From a virus: a DNA stretch of 22,775 nucleotides. How positions within the stretch are numbered: the first letter of the stretch is position 1; every line of letters begins with the position of its first letter. The notes beneath the pieces were generated by a model. The model was not told the origin of the DNA and made no database searches. It was given only the letters and a program-made list of their open reading frames with translations. Positions 15,601-22,730 of this stretch are shown one piece after another. A program made the translations under genes and the position numbers. The DNA lies in the IMG/VR virus record IMGVR_UViG_3300031784_000206, positions 1 to 22,775 of that record, one strand, 5' to 3'.

Positions 15601-17741
15601 CAATAACTGGACAAATTGCGAACATCAATGTTCAACCAGTATTACACAAGCGTTGGGCATTCAAAGACATTACAGATTTACAGACACGTGTTAACAATCT
15701 GGAATACTACACATCATTGAATTTACTGGAACAAAAGGCCACAAATCTACAGATACCAGATGGTGATGGTCTGAATCGATTCAAGAATGGTATTTTGGTT
15801 GATGACTTTTCAACCTTTAGTGTTGGTGACACATTCAATCCAGATTTTAGTGCTGCAATCAATACAAGACTGCAATACTTAACACCCGCAATATTAGTTA
15901 AGAATTATCCATTACAAAATCAGCAATTATTGAGTGTTGGTGGTTTCAAGGGTCTGTCAAATACAGCCACCACAGGACTTTCATACAATCCAACAAACTC
16001 TGATAATTCTCCAATTTATACTCTAAAGTATACAGAAGAAATAATTGCAAGTCAACCGTTGGCAAGTAGATCAATTGCAATCAATCCTTTTGCCGTGGCA
16101 GATTCGATTGGCACATTGACTCTGACTCCACCAATGGACAATTGGATTGATAACACAAAACAACCAGATTTATTGTTCATTGATCCAAATTTGAAGATGT
16201 ATCAACCATCAAGCGATCTCAATTTACTTGAAGGTAATCCAACTTTGGCTGTTTCTGACTGGAAGACAATTCCAGGAACAGAAAGCACAACAACAAAAAC
16301 AGTAAGTGAAACATCAGTTGATGAGTATGGTAATTCATATTCTTCTTCTTATAATGCAAACGTCACAACTGTAGACAAACAAAATATTTACACTTACGGA
16401 TATTGGTCACAAACATATACCGTTGAAGGTAATTATATTACCAACGTTTCTTTGTTACCATACATCAGAGCACAACAGATTGCTTTCAGAGCAACCGACA
16501 TGTTGTTCAACACAACAGTTAATGCATTCTTTGATCAGAAACGTGTCTCACGCATGGTTAGAAAACCAAACATCATTGAATTAAATTCCGTTTCTGGAAC
16601 ATTCAATGTTGGTGAAACGATTGGATATGTTGTCAGTTCGATATTCACCAAAACTGGTGTAATTGCTGATATCTACACCTACACAAACGGCAACGTTCGT
16701 TTATATGTTATAGGTGACATTGGTACCACATCTTATGGTGCAACAGTGAGAAACGGTTTCTTTAATACATCCGGTGTATATCAAAACAGTACAGCAAGTG
16801 GCACATTTGTTTCACAAACCCACTATTCTGGTGCATTTGCGGCGAATACCTCTTCAGCAAATACTGTAACACTTGCAACAACCGCTTCATCAAGCAACAC
16901 CGCATATGTTGGGCAAGAGTTCTGGATCGTCAATGGATCGGAAGCAAGTGTACTTTCAATACCTATTGGTCAGAAGGCAACAGTTTCTAGTTATAACGGT
17001 GTAACTAAAGTGGCCACACTGAGCAGAAATGTGATTGCAAAAACTGGTGAAACCTATTCTATTGGTGCTCTGACAACAAACGAAGTTGGCTCTGTGTCAG
17101 GAGTCTTTAACTGTCCCGGCGGTTACTTCAACGTGGGTGAAAGAACTTTCAGATTAGATAATAGAATTGTTACAGAAGGTGCGACAGACTTCTTCTACAA
17201 CAAAGGAACCGAAACAACATCTGCTGAGGCAACATTCTTTGCACAAGGTCTTTCAACCACTTCTCAACAGATCAACTACTCGGCCAGTGTTTCCGGACAA
17301 GCAAATACAGTCACAACTGTAAAGACAGTTAATGATTATGTAACAAACACCGAAAGAGTTGGAGGTGGTGGCGGTTGCTGTGTTATTTCTACCGCAATGT
17401 CTGATATGGGCATATGGTCAACAGATCAGAAGTTCGATCTAGTTGAATGGTGCGAAAAGTATCTGCACAACAAGACAATCGGTGAATGCTTCCGTCGCGG
17501 TTATCAAGTCATTGGTTCCAAGATTGCAGTGCCATTGTTGAGAAATGAAAGTATTGTTGGTAAGATTGCAAGAGTTTATGGTAACTGGGCATTCACCAAC
17601 GGAACAAATATGGTTCGTGGCAAGAAGTTCTCATGGTTGTCCGTACCCAATTCGTTAGTTTGGATTGCTGGTTTCATGGCAGTTGGCGCAGTTGTGACAA
17701 CAAAGTTCGCAAACAAGTGTTGGAAAAAACTGTACGAATAA
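12660..17741 (+). CDS. Giant DUF4815-like virion protein with Cys/Gly and hydrophobic C-terminus
   Basis: This 1693-aa protein begins MALNFNVDPYYDDFDPSKNF then HRILFKPGVAVQARELTQSQ, the characteristic start of DUF4815-type structural proteins of T4-like marine phages, which lie near the baseplate or fiber attachment. The family core continues with ITDLQTRVNNLEYYTSLNLL and EQKATNLQIPDGDGLNRFKN (about 1000-1040), and SLLPYIRAQQIAFRATDMLF with NAFFDQKRVSRMVR (about 1260-1300). Strand-rich FNVGETIGY-type segments follow. The last 130 residues are unusual: GGGGGCCVISTA with C1573 and C1574, then a helical stretch (DQKFDLVEWCEKYLHNKTIG, ECFRRGYQVIGSKIAVPLL), and a hydrophobic run at about 1666-1683 (LVWIAGFMAVGAVVTTKF) followed by a Lys-rich end. 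This tail resembles bacterial CFIATA-box domains. AGGA about 5 bases upstream supports the start. Confidence 0.88.
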   Translation: MALNFNVDPYYDDFDPSKNFHRILFKPGVAVQARELTQSQTILQSQISKFADNIFSQNTPVTGGQVTVNQNCYYLKLNAQYNSVDIVAGDFTNKIIQDSTGQVIAKVIKTAEATGTDAAAGDPPTLIVTYLSGGQFSDGMDIFPADGSNFAATIIGTIGGSTGIGLSSVASISDGVFYIVNGYSQSSTQNEDGSYTRYSIGNFVSVQPQTTILDKYSSTPSYRVGLLIQETIIDYIDDPSLLDPAVGASNYQAPGADRYQIELSLTTLPLELGNDDAFVELLRIENGNVQKQVDNTVYSVIDEYFAKRTSETNGDYIVSNFKITPTANTIDANTYILGVGPGVAYVQGFRLENQSTQQITSDRARTTDSVNNNSNFIDYGNYIYVDNLKGQGNSFFDITTGSPVDFHIVGTTGVNRSNTTTYNSTLAGSGFIRALSYVQASNGSNTQTYTYKAHIFDLASKTISSNVSAANSTFTTLYVGSAGLLSNVANAYVGCSITIDSGTDAGDARTITYYDPNNKTIQTDAAFTVTPDGTSQFSIRFGVKDFETIVQPVTGTPYTFTGSASVSNLGKVNNVASGYTQLFNPGNPQLIFPLGNKFVSAVTDSSYTTLQEFRAQSFASYLGGSRRYLQLDPSSIGVFDFIRTGATESADAIRQNWIVVVTDRLTNTTINNGDVIDFTTGSRSIAVDSDKNGVYLTCPDLAPFAATIYTKLSVTDGNDTNYVLKTKTLVEANTTVASSTGPDGIVNDTYIDLTNAQVWIPTAGVLNYGNNQNLYVSDVKRIVKIIDTNGVTPNVSLLTTGTDITSYYTFNNGQTDNYYGHSYITLKPGRQKPVSLWILFDYFSHSGGDGYFSAQSYTNVGFTDRPKYYAGNGTLYDLKDCLDFRPSVLNGQGNFVFKYKITPTTTNNSGFFIPADLSAFTSDYAYYLGRKDILVIGKDKGLRLIQGVPDINPVFPGQPEGSMLLAKISLDPYTEYVTGQTITGQIANINVQPVLHKRWAFKDITDLQTRVNNLEYYTSLNLLEQKATNLQIPDGDGLNRFKNGILVDDFSTFSVGDTFNPDFSAAINTRLQYLTPAILVKNYPLQNQQLLSVGGFKGLSNTATTGLSYNPTNSDNSPIYTLKYTEEIIASQPLASRSIAINPFAVADSIGTLTLTPPMDNWIDNTKQPDLLFIDPNLKMYQPSSDLNLLEGNPTLAVSDWKTIPGTESTTTKTVSETSVDEYGNSYSSSYNANVTTVDKQNIYTYGYWSQTYTVEGNYITNVSLLPYIRAQQIAFRATDMLFNTTVNAFFDQKRVSRMVRKPNIIELNSVSGTFNVGETIGYVVSSIFTKTGVIADIYTYTNGNVRLYVIGDIGTTSYGATVRNGFFNTSGVYQNSTASGTFVSQTHYSGAFAANTSSANTVTLATTASSSNTAYVGQEFWIVNGSEASVLSIPIGQKATVSSYNGVTKVATLSRNVIAKTGETYSIGALTTNEVGSVSGVFNCPGGYFNVGERTFRLDNRIVTEGATDFFYNKGTETTSAEATFFAQGLSTTSQQINYSASVSGQANTVTTVKTVNDYVTNTERVGGGGGCCVISTAMSDMGIWSTDQKFDLVEWCEKYLHNKTIGECFRRGYQVIGSKIAVPLLRNESIVGKIARVYGNWAFTNGTNMVRGKKFSWLSVPNSLVWIAGFMAVGAVVTTKFANKCWKKLYE

Positions 17742-17744
17742 ATC

Positions 17745-18194
17745 ATGGGACTAAGTGTAGCTGATTATTTCGCACAAAAGGAGGCCTGTGCCTCCTGTGT
17801 GGACCATGGCACAGAAGAACACTGTGTTACCACTTTATTGAGCAGAAAAGAAAACTGTTTTGTTTATAGTATCATACACAATCAGATAGGTGAATATAAA
17901 CAACATGAGATCGAACTTCTCAGAAAAATGAGGGAAGAGAGTTCAGAAGAAGAAAACGTAATTTATTATGTTAGAGGTGAAAATATAATTGAAAAGATGG
18001 ACCTAATGAATAAACCTTTCTACGAACAGGTTTCTATTTTCAGTTATATAAATTACAAATATATTAAAAGTGTTGTCGAAGCATTAGTTCAAAAAAGAAC
18101 AGAAGATGCAAAACGTCTAATAAATACTATGTTAGAAGTTCTTGAAAAAGAGAATAACATACCGAAGGAATTAAATGAGTTCAAGTACTATTGA
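17745..18194 (+). CDS. Small Cys/His-rich protein of unknown function
   Basis: I do not recognise this 149-aa protein. Near the N-terminus it has C15-x2-C18-x2-H21-x4-H26-C27, with C38 further on, which could bind a metal such as zinc; this is inference from spacing. The remainder is highly charged and mostly helical (EYKQHEIELLRKMREESSEE, VVEALVQKRTEDAKRLINTM), without the Asn/Thr-rich style of the surrounding structural proteins. It starts 3 bases after the giant gene, with no clear ribosome site, and overlaps the next gene by 20 bases. A 7-bp GC-rich hairpin lies within its first 52 bases (17779-17796). Its two neighbours look like parts of one protein family in relatives, so this gene may be an insertion, an assembly factor or a small virion component. 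Wild-type function cannot be stated from sequence. Confidence 0.8.
   Translation: MGLSVADYFAQKEACASCVDHGTEEHCVTTLLSRKENCFVYSIIHNQIGEYKQHEIELLRKMREESSEEENVIYYVRGENIIEKMDLMNKPFYEQVSIFSYINYKYIKSVVEALVQKRTEDAKRLINTMLEVLEKENNIPKELNEFKYY
17779..17796 (+). other. GC-rich hairpin with embedded Shine-Dalgarno-like AGGAGG
   Basis: AGGAGGC (17779-17785) and GCCTCCT (17790-17796) pair perfectly around a CTGT tetraloop. It lies within the coding start of the 149-aa gene and encodes part of the KEACASC region, so codon needs explain some of it. AAGGAGG would be a strong ribosome site, but no good start codon is correctly spaced after it: the ATG at 17806 is about 20 bases away and opens only an 11-codon frame. 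Confidence 0.4.
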
Positions 18195-19830
18195 TCCAGT
18201 AGCGCAAACATTTATCATAGATGGTCAAAATTTTCCATCTGGAGCTTTTTTAAGTTCTGTTAATTTGTTTTTTAGAGCAAAACCATCGACGAACATACCG
18301 GTTCGCATTTGCATATTGCCAACTCTGAATGGTTATCCAACTGGGCAACCATTGAATTATTCCATTGTCAGTTTACCAGTTACTTCTGTTAATGTATCTG
18401 AAACACCACACTATCTCAATTCAAATACATATACGAATTTTGCATTTTCATCACCCGTCTATATTAATCCGGACCAATTATATGCATTAGTTGTGCAATC
18501 TTCTTCAGATGATTATACATTGTGGTGTTCACAACAAGGTGATTTTGCACTATTATCAACATCAAAAGCACTGCCAACCGACTCAAATCCTTCAAGAGCA
18601 ACAAAAATTGTTACTACACCATATGTTGGTGATCTGTTTGAATCACAAAATGGATTGACTTGGACGGCTAACCTACTAAAAGACTTGATGTTTACAATTA
18701 ACAGATGTAAATTTGATACAAACACATCACCTTCAATGTCATTTGTTGTGCCGGCAGGATTACCGCAGAGAAGAACAATTGAATCCGATACGGCTCTTGC
18801 TACAGCCAATTCCATATATGATGTGTTCAACCTGTCTACAACAGACTTAACACCACCAGGAACCACTCTTGTTTATCAGTACACAACAACACTGGAGTCT
18901 GGTACAGCCGATGGTCCTTATAGTGTTGTTCCAGGAAAATATGGAACACCAAAATCAGAAGACATTAGTTTGAATGACAATAAGGGATCGAGAGTATTAA
19001 ATTATACCGCAAATGATTCATTCAAATTACAAGCCACTTTATCTACAGACAACGATGCGGTGAGTCCAGTTATTTCGGAAGACGGATTGAACCTGTGGAC
19101 AATTCGTTACAGAATTAATAACATGGGTATTTCAAACGATGATATTTTCCTAATTTCTGGTGGCCGAGGATACTTAGCCAATGCGAACGGAATAATTTCG
19201 TATCCTGAAATTACAGTTTCTGCACCGGATTTGGGTGGTGGTGAACAAGCTTACGTTTCTGCCAACATACAGTCTGGAAATATTGTCAGTGTATATGTTA
19301 CATCAGAAGGTTCTGGATATCTGACAACACCATCAATCACCATTTCAAATACATCAAATGTCTTAGCAAATGTGATTATTGCTGGTGAAACATCACCATC
19401 AGGTGGTAACGGCAGAGCCAAATATATCACACAAGTTGTCACCCTAGCTGAAGGCAGTGATTCTGGTGACTTGAGGGTCTACACAACAGCTTATAGACCA
19501 CCAAATTCAGACATTCACGTTTATTACAAAATTGTGGCCAGAGATGACACGCAAAAAATTGAAGAGAGTGATTGGAAATTAATGACTATTACAAGTGGTG
19601 CAGGAAGATATTCAACCAGTTTTTCGGATGTTATTGAATATGAATTTTCACCAGGAACTTTAAATGTTGCGGATGAATTTGTGAGTTATACCAGTAAAGC
19701 TAACGGGCTTTCTTACACATCATTTTATCAATTTATGATTAAGGTTGTCATGTCATCTTCCGATTCTACATTTTCACCATTTTTGGATGACATAAGAGCA
19801 ATTGCTCTGCCGCCAGGAACAGGATTATAA
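18175..19830 (+). CDS. Virion structural protein resembling the C-terminal part of DUF4815-type proteins
   Basis: This 551-aa protein begins SSSTIDPVAQTFIIDG, then FLSSVNLFFRAKPSTNIPVR and ILPTLNGYPTGQP. In T4-like marine phages the DPLAQTF...FxxxxDVFF...IPV...NGYP pattern is typically found in the C-terminal portion of a large DUF4815-type structural protein. Residues about 95-125 (YINPDQLYALVVQSSSDDYT then LWCSQQGDF) and about 411-450 (GRAKYITQVVTLAEGSDSGD then LRVYTTAYRPPNSDIHVYYK) fit the same family. A Gly-rich repeat pair (ISGGRGYL..., SEGSGYLTTPSITI, about 327-407) is inserted just before the second block. The C-terminus has YTSFYQFMIKVVMSSSDSTF and ends DDIRAIALPPGTGL, also typical. 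AAGGA lies about 8 bases before the ATG, within the previous gene, and the two overlap by 20 bases. It probably assembles with the 1693-aa protein. Confidence 0.85.
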   Translation: MSSSTIDPVAQTFIIDGQNFPSGAFLSSVNLFFRAKPSTNIPVRICILPTLNGYPTGQPLNYSIVSLPVTSVNVSETPHYLNSNTYTNFAFSSPVYINPDQLYALVVQSSSDDYTLWCSQQGDFALLSTSKALPTDSNPSRATKIVTTPYVGDLFESQNGLTWTANLLKDLMFTINRCKFDTNTSPSMSFVVPAGLPQRRTIESDTALATANSIYDVFNLSTTDLTPPGTTLVYQYTTTLESGTADGPYSVVPGKYGTPKSEDISLNDNKGSRVLNYTANDSFKLQATLSTDNDAVSPVISEDGLNLWTIRYRINNMGISNDDIFLISGGRGYLANANGIISYPEITVSAPDLGGGEQAYVSANIQSGNIVSVYVTSEGSGYLTTPSITISNTSNVLANVIIAGETSPSGGNGRAKYITQVVTLAEGSDSGDLRVYTTAYRPPNSDIHVYYKIVARDDTQKIEESDWKLMTITSGAGRYSTSFSDVIEYEFSPGTLNVADEFVSYTSKANGLSYTSFYQFMIKVVMSSSDSTFSPFLDDIRAIALPPGTGL

Positions 19831-19831
19831 G

Positions 19832-20059
19832 ATGTTGGTCAAAGTAGAAGGCACAAATCTGTATCGCGATACGGAAACTATGGCTTTAATTAATAGAGAC
19901 ACAAAAGAAAAAAACGATTACGTAATGAAGTCTCGTTTAATTAAGAACCAAAAAGATCAAATAAATACCGTCAAAGAAGAAATAGAAGTCATCAAAGGTG
20001 AAATGTCTGAGATTAAACAATTGATGATAAAACTACTCGAAAAAGGTTCAAATGGCTAA
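19832..20059 (+). CDS. Small coiled-coil protein, marine T4-like phage type
   Basis: The 75-aa product begins MLVKVEGTNLYRDTETMALI then NRDTKEKNDYV, and ends in a Lys/Glu/Ile-rich coiled coil (about 30-70: IKNQKDQINTVKEEIEVIKG, EMSEIKQLMIKLLEK). Short proteins of this design (KVEG.....RD..T.A.IN.D then a coiled coil) are common in structural regions of T4-like marine phages; their function is unknown to me. An earlier in-frame ATG at 19802 would add 10 residues inside the preceding gene (MLCRQEQDYK). I prefer 19832 because it leaves a conventional start 1 base after the previous stop, with GGA about 9 bases upstream, and because the N-terminus then matches the family. It overlaps the fiber gene by 8 bases, so translation of the two is probably coupled. 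A fiber-assembly or attachment role is possible but unproven. Confidence 0.8.
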   Translation: MLVKVEGTNLYRDTETMALINRDTKEKNDYVMKSRLIKNQKDQINTVKEEIEVIKGEMSEIKQLMIKLLEKGSNG

Positions 20060-22730
20060 TACAGTTACATCGTTAAGTTACGCCAATACGTTTGGTGAAT
20101 GGGTTGTTGCGACAAATAATCTTATTAGAGAAAATAATGATCTTGCGGCAAACGACTATGTTAAAAGCACAGGTACACTTTACCTAAACGAAACAACACA
20201 AAACGCACTTCAGTCAAACGGTACTGTAGTTATTCAGAAACAGTTACTTGTACAAGGTACAGGTTCGTCCGCAACTGTACAGAACAATTTGAACGTTGGT
20301 AGCCAGTTATATTTAACAAATGCATCTTTAAGTTTAGTTGCATCTGGTCAAGCAAACGTTGCTGGGCAGATTAACGGGCAAGCTTCTGGTATTGGTCTGT
20401 TCATTGCAAACAATGCACATATTGGCGGCACCACAGTTTCTGCGGTAAGGATTACGACAGGTATCTTGCAAGCAAACTCTTCTGTTAACACATCGAACGC
20501 TTCAATTGTTAACACAGTATTCACCAAAGATTTACAGGCAAACTCTACAGTTAACACAGCAACCGCTTCTGTAACTGGTACTACATTTACTAACGTATTA
20601 CAAGCCAACACATCAACAAATACAATTACTGCTTCGATTGTTGGGACAACATATACTGACATTTTACAAGCAAACACTTCTGCAACAGTTGGTACATTAC
20701 AAGCTAACACATCGACAAATACCGCAACGGCTTCTGTAACTGGTACAACATTTACTAACGTATTACAAGCCAATACTTCTACAAATACTGCAACCGCATC
20801 TGTAACAGGTACGTCATTCACGAATGTTTTACAGGCAAACACTTCTGTTAACACTTCGACTGCTTCTATAACAGGTACAACACTAACTGGTGTTTTACAA
20901 GCAAACACCTCCCTTAATACAGCTGTAGCTTCTATAACTGGCACAGTATTCACCAACGTATTGCAAGCCAATAGTTCGTTATTTGTTCCATTAGCAAACA
21001 TAACAACAGCAAACATAACAACAGCAAACATAACAACAGCAAATGCAGATACGGTTGTTGTGAGAAATTTGTTAAATGGTAATACTTGTGCAGCATTTTT
21101 TAATAGCTTACAAATATTAAGTGGTGGTCTAACTGTCAACGGAAACTTTGTTCTTACTGGCACAACCGTTTATGCGTCAAACACATTTGTATTATCTTCT
21201 AATGTAAATTCAGCGATTTCAAGTTACTACAATGTTGATAGAGGATCCACAGGTGTTGATGCTTCATTCCGTTGGAATGAGACTTCAAAGTATTGGGACA
21301 TGTTAAATGTCACATCAAACACATATTATCGTATACTGACTGATGAATATTTCGATGACACACTAACATCTACTAGCACAACATCTGTTGCAACTGCAAA
21401 TGCAGCCAATGCATTAAACAATCTTTTAAATACAGCAAACACATTCTTACAGAGCGGCATCAGTTCTTCAGGATTGTATGCGAACGGAGCATTCTTAAGA
21501 GCTAATGCAGCATATGGTTCTCAAAATACTACTGGTACATATGCAAATGCTGCTTTCTTAAAGGCCAATTCAGCATATGATTCACAGAACGTTACTGGTA
21601 CATATGCAAACTCAGCTTATGCACAGGCAAACACAGCAACAAACAACGCAGCTGGCGCATCATTGTATGCTAATGGTGCTTTTGTTCAAGCAAATGCTGG
21701 TTATACACAAGCGAATACTGCCACCAATAATGCGGCTGGCGCATCACTATATGCGAATGGTGCATTCATCCAAGCTAATGCAGCATTCTTAAGAGCTAAC
21801 ACTCCAGATGCTATAGCCAATTCAGCTGCATTGTATGCCAACGGCGCATTTACACAATCGAATGCGGCTTACTCACAAGCAAACACAGCTACAAATAATG
21901 CAGCTGGTGCATCACTTTATGCCAATGGTGCTTTTATACAAGCAAATGCTGCATTCTTAAGAGCCAATACACCAGATGCTATAGCCAATTCAGCTGCATT
22001 GTATGCTAACGGGGCTTTTGTACAAGCGAATGCGGCTTTCGGAACAGCTAACAGTGCAGCAAACGCAAGTAATCTTACAAGTGGTACTGTTCCTCTTGCT
22101 AGACTAAGTGGCATAACAAACAATCAAATTAGTACATCTGCTAATATTACAAATACACAACTGTTAAATAGCACAATTTCTGGTGTTAGTTTGGGTGGTA
22201 CTTTAGCTTCACACTCCGTTGGAAGTTACCTGCTAGGTGATGCATACAATGGTAGCACATCTAGATCATGGGCTGTCGATGCGACAACCACAAACACAGC
22301 AAACAAAATTGCAGCAAGAGATGGTTCCGGTGACATATATGCAACAGTCTTTAGGGGACTGGCAACCAGTGCCAACTACGCCGACTTGGCAGAAAAGTAC
22401 ACAACACCTGAAGTCTATCCAGTTGGTACAGTTGTTGTTATCAACACGGGTGATGAATCTGAAGGCATCAAATCTTCTGGTATCTCCCAATTGGTACTGG
22501 GTGTTGTGTCCGAAAAGCCAGCATTCTTGATGAACACAGATGCACCAGGTCAACCACTCGCACTACGTGGAAGAGTTCCTGTCCGCGTAAGAGGTCCAGT
22601 GAAAAAAGGTCAAACTCTGGTTTCATTCAGTGGTGGCACAGCCACTGTTGGTGATGTGAATAGATTTGCTCAGGCATTAGAAACCAATCTCAGTGAAGAA
22701 GAGAAATTGGTAGAGGCAGTGATTTTATAA
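20052..22730 (+). CDS. Tail fiber protein with two repeat arrays
   Basis: This 892-aa protein is a probable host-contacting tail fiber. The N-terminus (SLSYANTFGEWVVATNNLIR then ENNDL, about 6-30) matches the attachment segment of marine phage fibers. Residues about 139-312 are seven full 22-aa units starting LQAN, one exact half unit, and a partial unit. Then come three NITTA repeats (316-330). Residues about 375-440 (YYNVDRGSTGVDASFRWNET then SKYWDMLNVTSNTYYRI) form a beta domain common in such fibers. Residues about 475-672 hold YANGAF/QAN repeats related to the 470-aa fiber. The C-terminus (GSGDIYATVFRGLATSANYA then DLAEKYTTPEVYPVGTVVVI, with LRGRVPVRVRGPVKKGQTLV) is the DLAEKY-type fiber-tip domain. 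AAGG about 8 bases upstream supports the start, and it overlaps the previous gene by 8 bases. Confidence 0.9.
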   Translation: MANTVTSLSYANTFGEWVVATNNLIRENNDLAANDYVKSTGTLYLNETTQNALQSNGTVVIQKQLLVQGTGSSATVQNNLNVGSQLYLTNASLSLVASGQANVAGQINGQASGIGLFIANNAHIGGTTVSAVRITTGILQANSSVNTSNASIVNTVFTKDLQANSTVNTATASVTGTTFTNVLQANTSTNTITASIVGTTYTDILQANTSATVGTLQANTSTNTATASVTGTTFTNVLQANTSTNTATASVTGTSFTNVLQANTSVNTSTASITGTTLTGVLQANTSLNTAVASITGTVFTNVLQANSSLFVPLANITTANITTANITTANADTVVVRNLLNGNTCAAFFNSLQILSGGLTVNGNFVLTGTTVYASNTFVLSSNVNSAISSYYNVDRGSTGVDASFRWNETSKYWDMLNVTSNTYYRILTDEYFDDTLTSTSTTSVATANAANALNNLLNTANTFLQSGISSSGLYANGAFLRANAAYGSQNTTGTYANAAFLKANSAYDSQNVTGTYANSAYAQANTATNNAAGASLYANGAFVQANAGYTQANTATNNAAGASLYANGAFIQANAAFLRANTPDAIANSAALYANGAFTQSNAAYSQANTATNNAAGASLYANGAFIQANAAFLRANTPDAIANSAALYANGAFVQANAAFGTANSAANASNLTSGTVPLARLSGITNNQISTSANITNTQLLNSTISGVSLGGTLASHSVGSYLLGDAYNGSTSRSWAVDATTTNTANKIAARDGSGDIYATVFRGLATSANYADLAEKYTTPEVYPVGTVVVINTGDESEGIKSSGISQLVLGVVSEKPAFLMNTDAPGQPLALRGRVPVRVRGPVKKGQTLVSFSGGTATVGDVNRFAQALETNLSEEEKLVEAVIL
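20466..20996 (+). repeat. 66-base (22-aa) tandem repeats with one 33-base half unit
   Basis: Units begin LQAN at 20466, 20532, 20598, 20664, 20697, 20763, 20829, 20895 and 20961. Spacing is exactly 66 bases except 20664 to 20697, which is 33. Typical unit pattern: LQANTSTNTATASV then TGTTFTNV. The last unit is truncated and runs into the NITTA repeats. Confidence 0.9.
20997..21041 (+). repeat. Three exact 15-base tandem repeats (NITTA)
   Basis: Three identical copies of AACATAACAACAGCA, at 20997-21011, 21012-21026 and 21027-21041, encode NITTA three times in frame. Identity down to third codon positions points to recent slippage or duplication. Confidence 0.95.
21474..22070 (+). repeat. YANGAF/QAN repeat array with 168-base duplicated unit
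   Basis: Two 56-aa units, 21702-21869 and 21870-22037, differ at 3 residues. A half unit of 28 aa (21618-21701) precedes them. Each is built from ANTATNNAAGASLYANGAF, (I/V)QANAAFLRANTPD and AIANSAALYANGAF. The array start (21531-21590) nearly duplicates 10091-10150 in the 470-aa fiber gene. Confidence 0.88.

Noticed and set aside
17742-17800. Programmed frameshift joining the giant protein to the 149-aa gene
   Set aside because: The giant gene ends in a clean TAA with no slippery heptamer, and the next gene has its own ATG 3 bases later.
18513-18866. Open frame on the - strand, 117 codons
   Set aside because: Lies wholly inside a well-supported + strand structural gene with family motifs.
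19802-19831. Longer N-terminus for the small coiled-coil protein
   Set aside because: The extra 10 residues lie inside the previous gene and do not fit the family start KVEGTNLYRD; the ATG at 19832 fits spacing and family better.
20466-21041. Regular short repeats suggesting a CRISPR array
   Set aside because: Repeats are in frame, tandem without unique spacers, and encode a continuous protein shaft; third-position changes show protein-level selection.
20348-21163. Long open frame on the - strand (271 codons) under the fiber repeats
   Set aside because: It is opposite the periodic LQAN repeats; the Ala/Thr/Asn-rich codons read backwards lack stops and give a low-complexity VNVVPVTEAVAVF repeat. 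It has no ribosome site and no neighbours on that strand.
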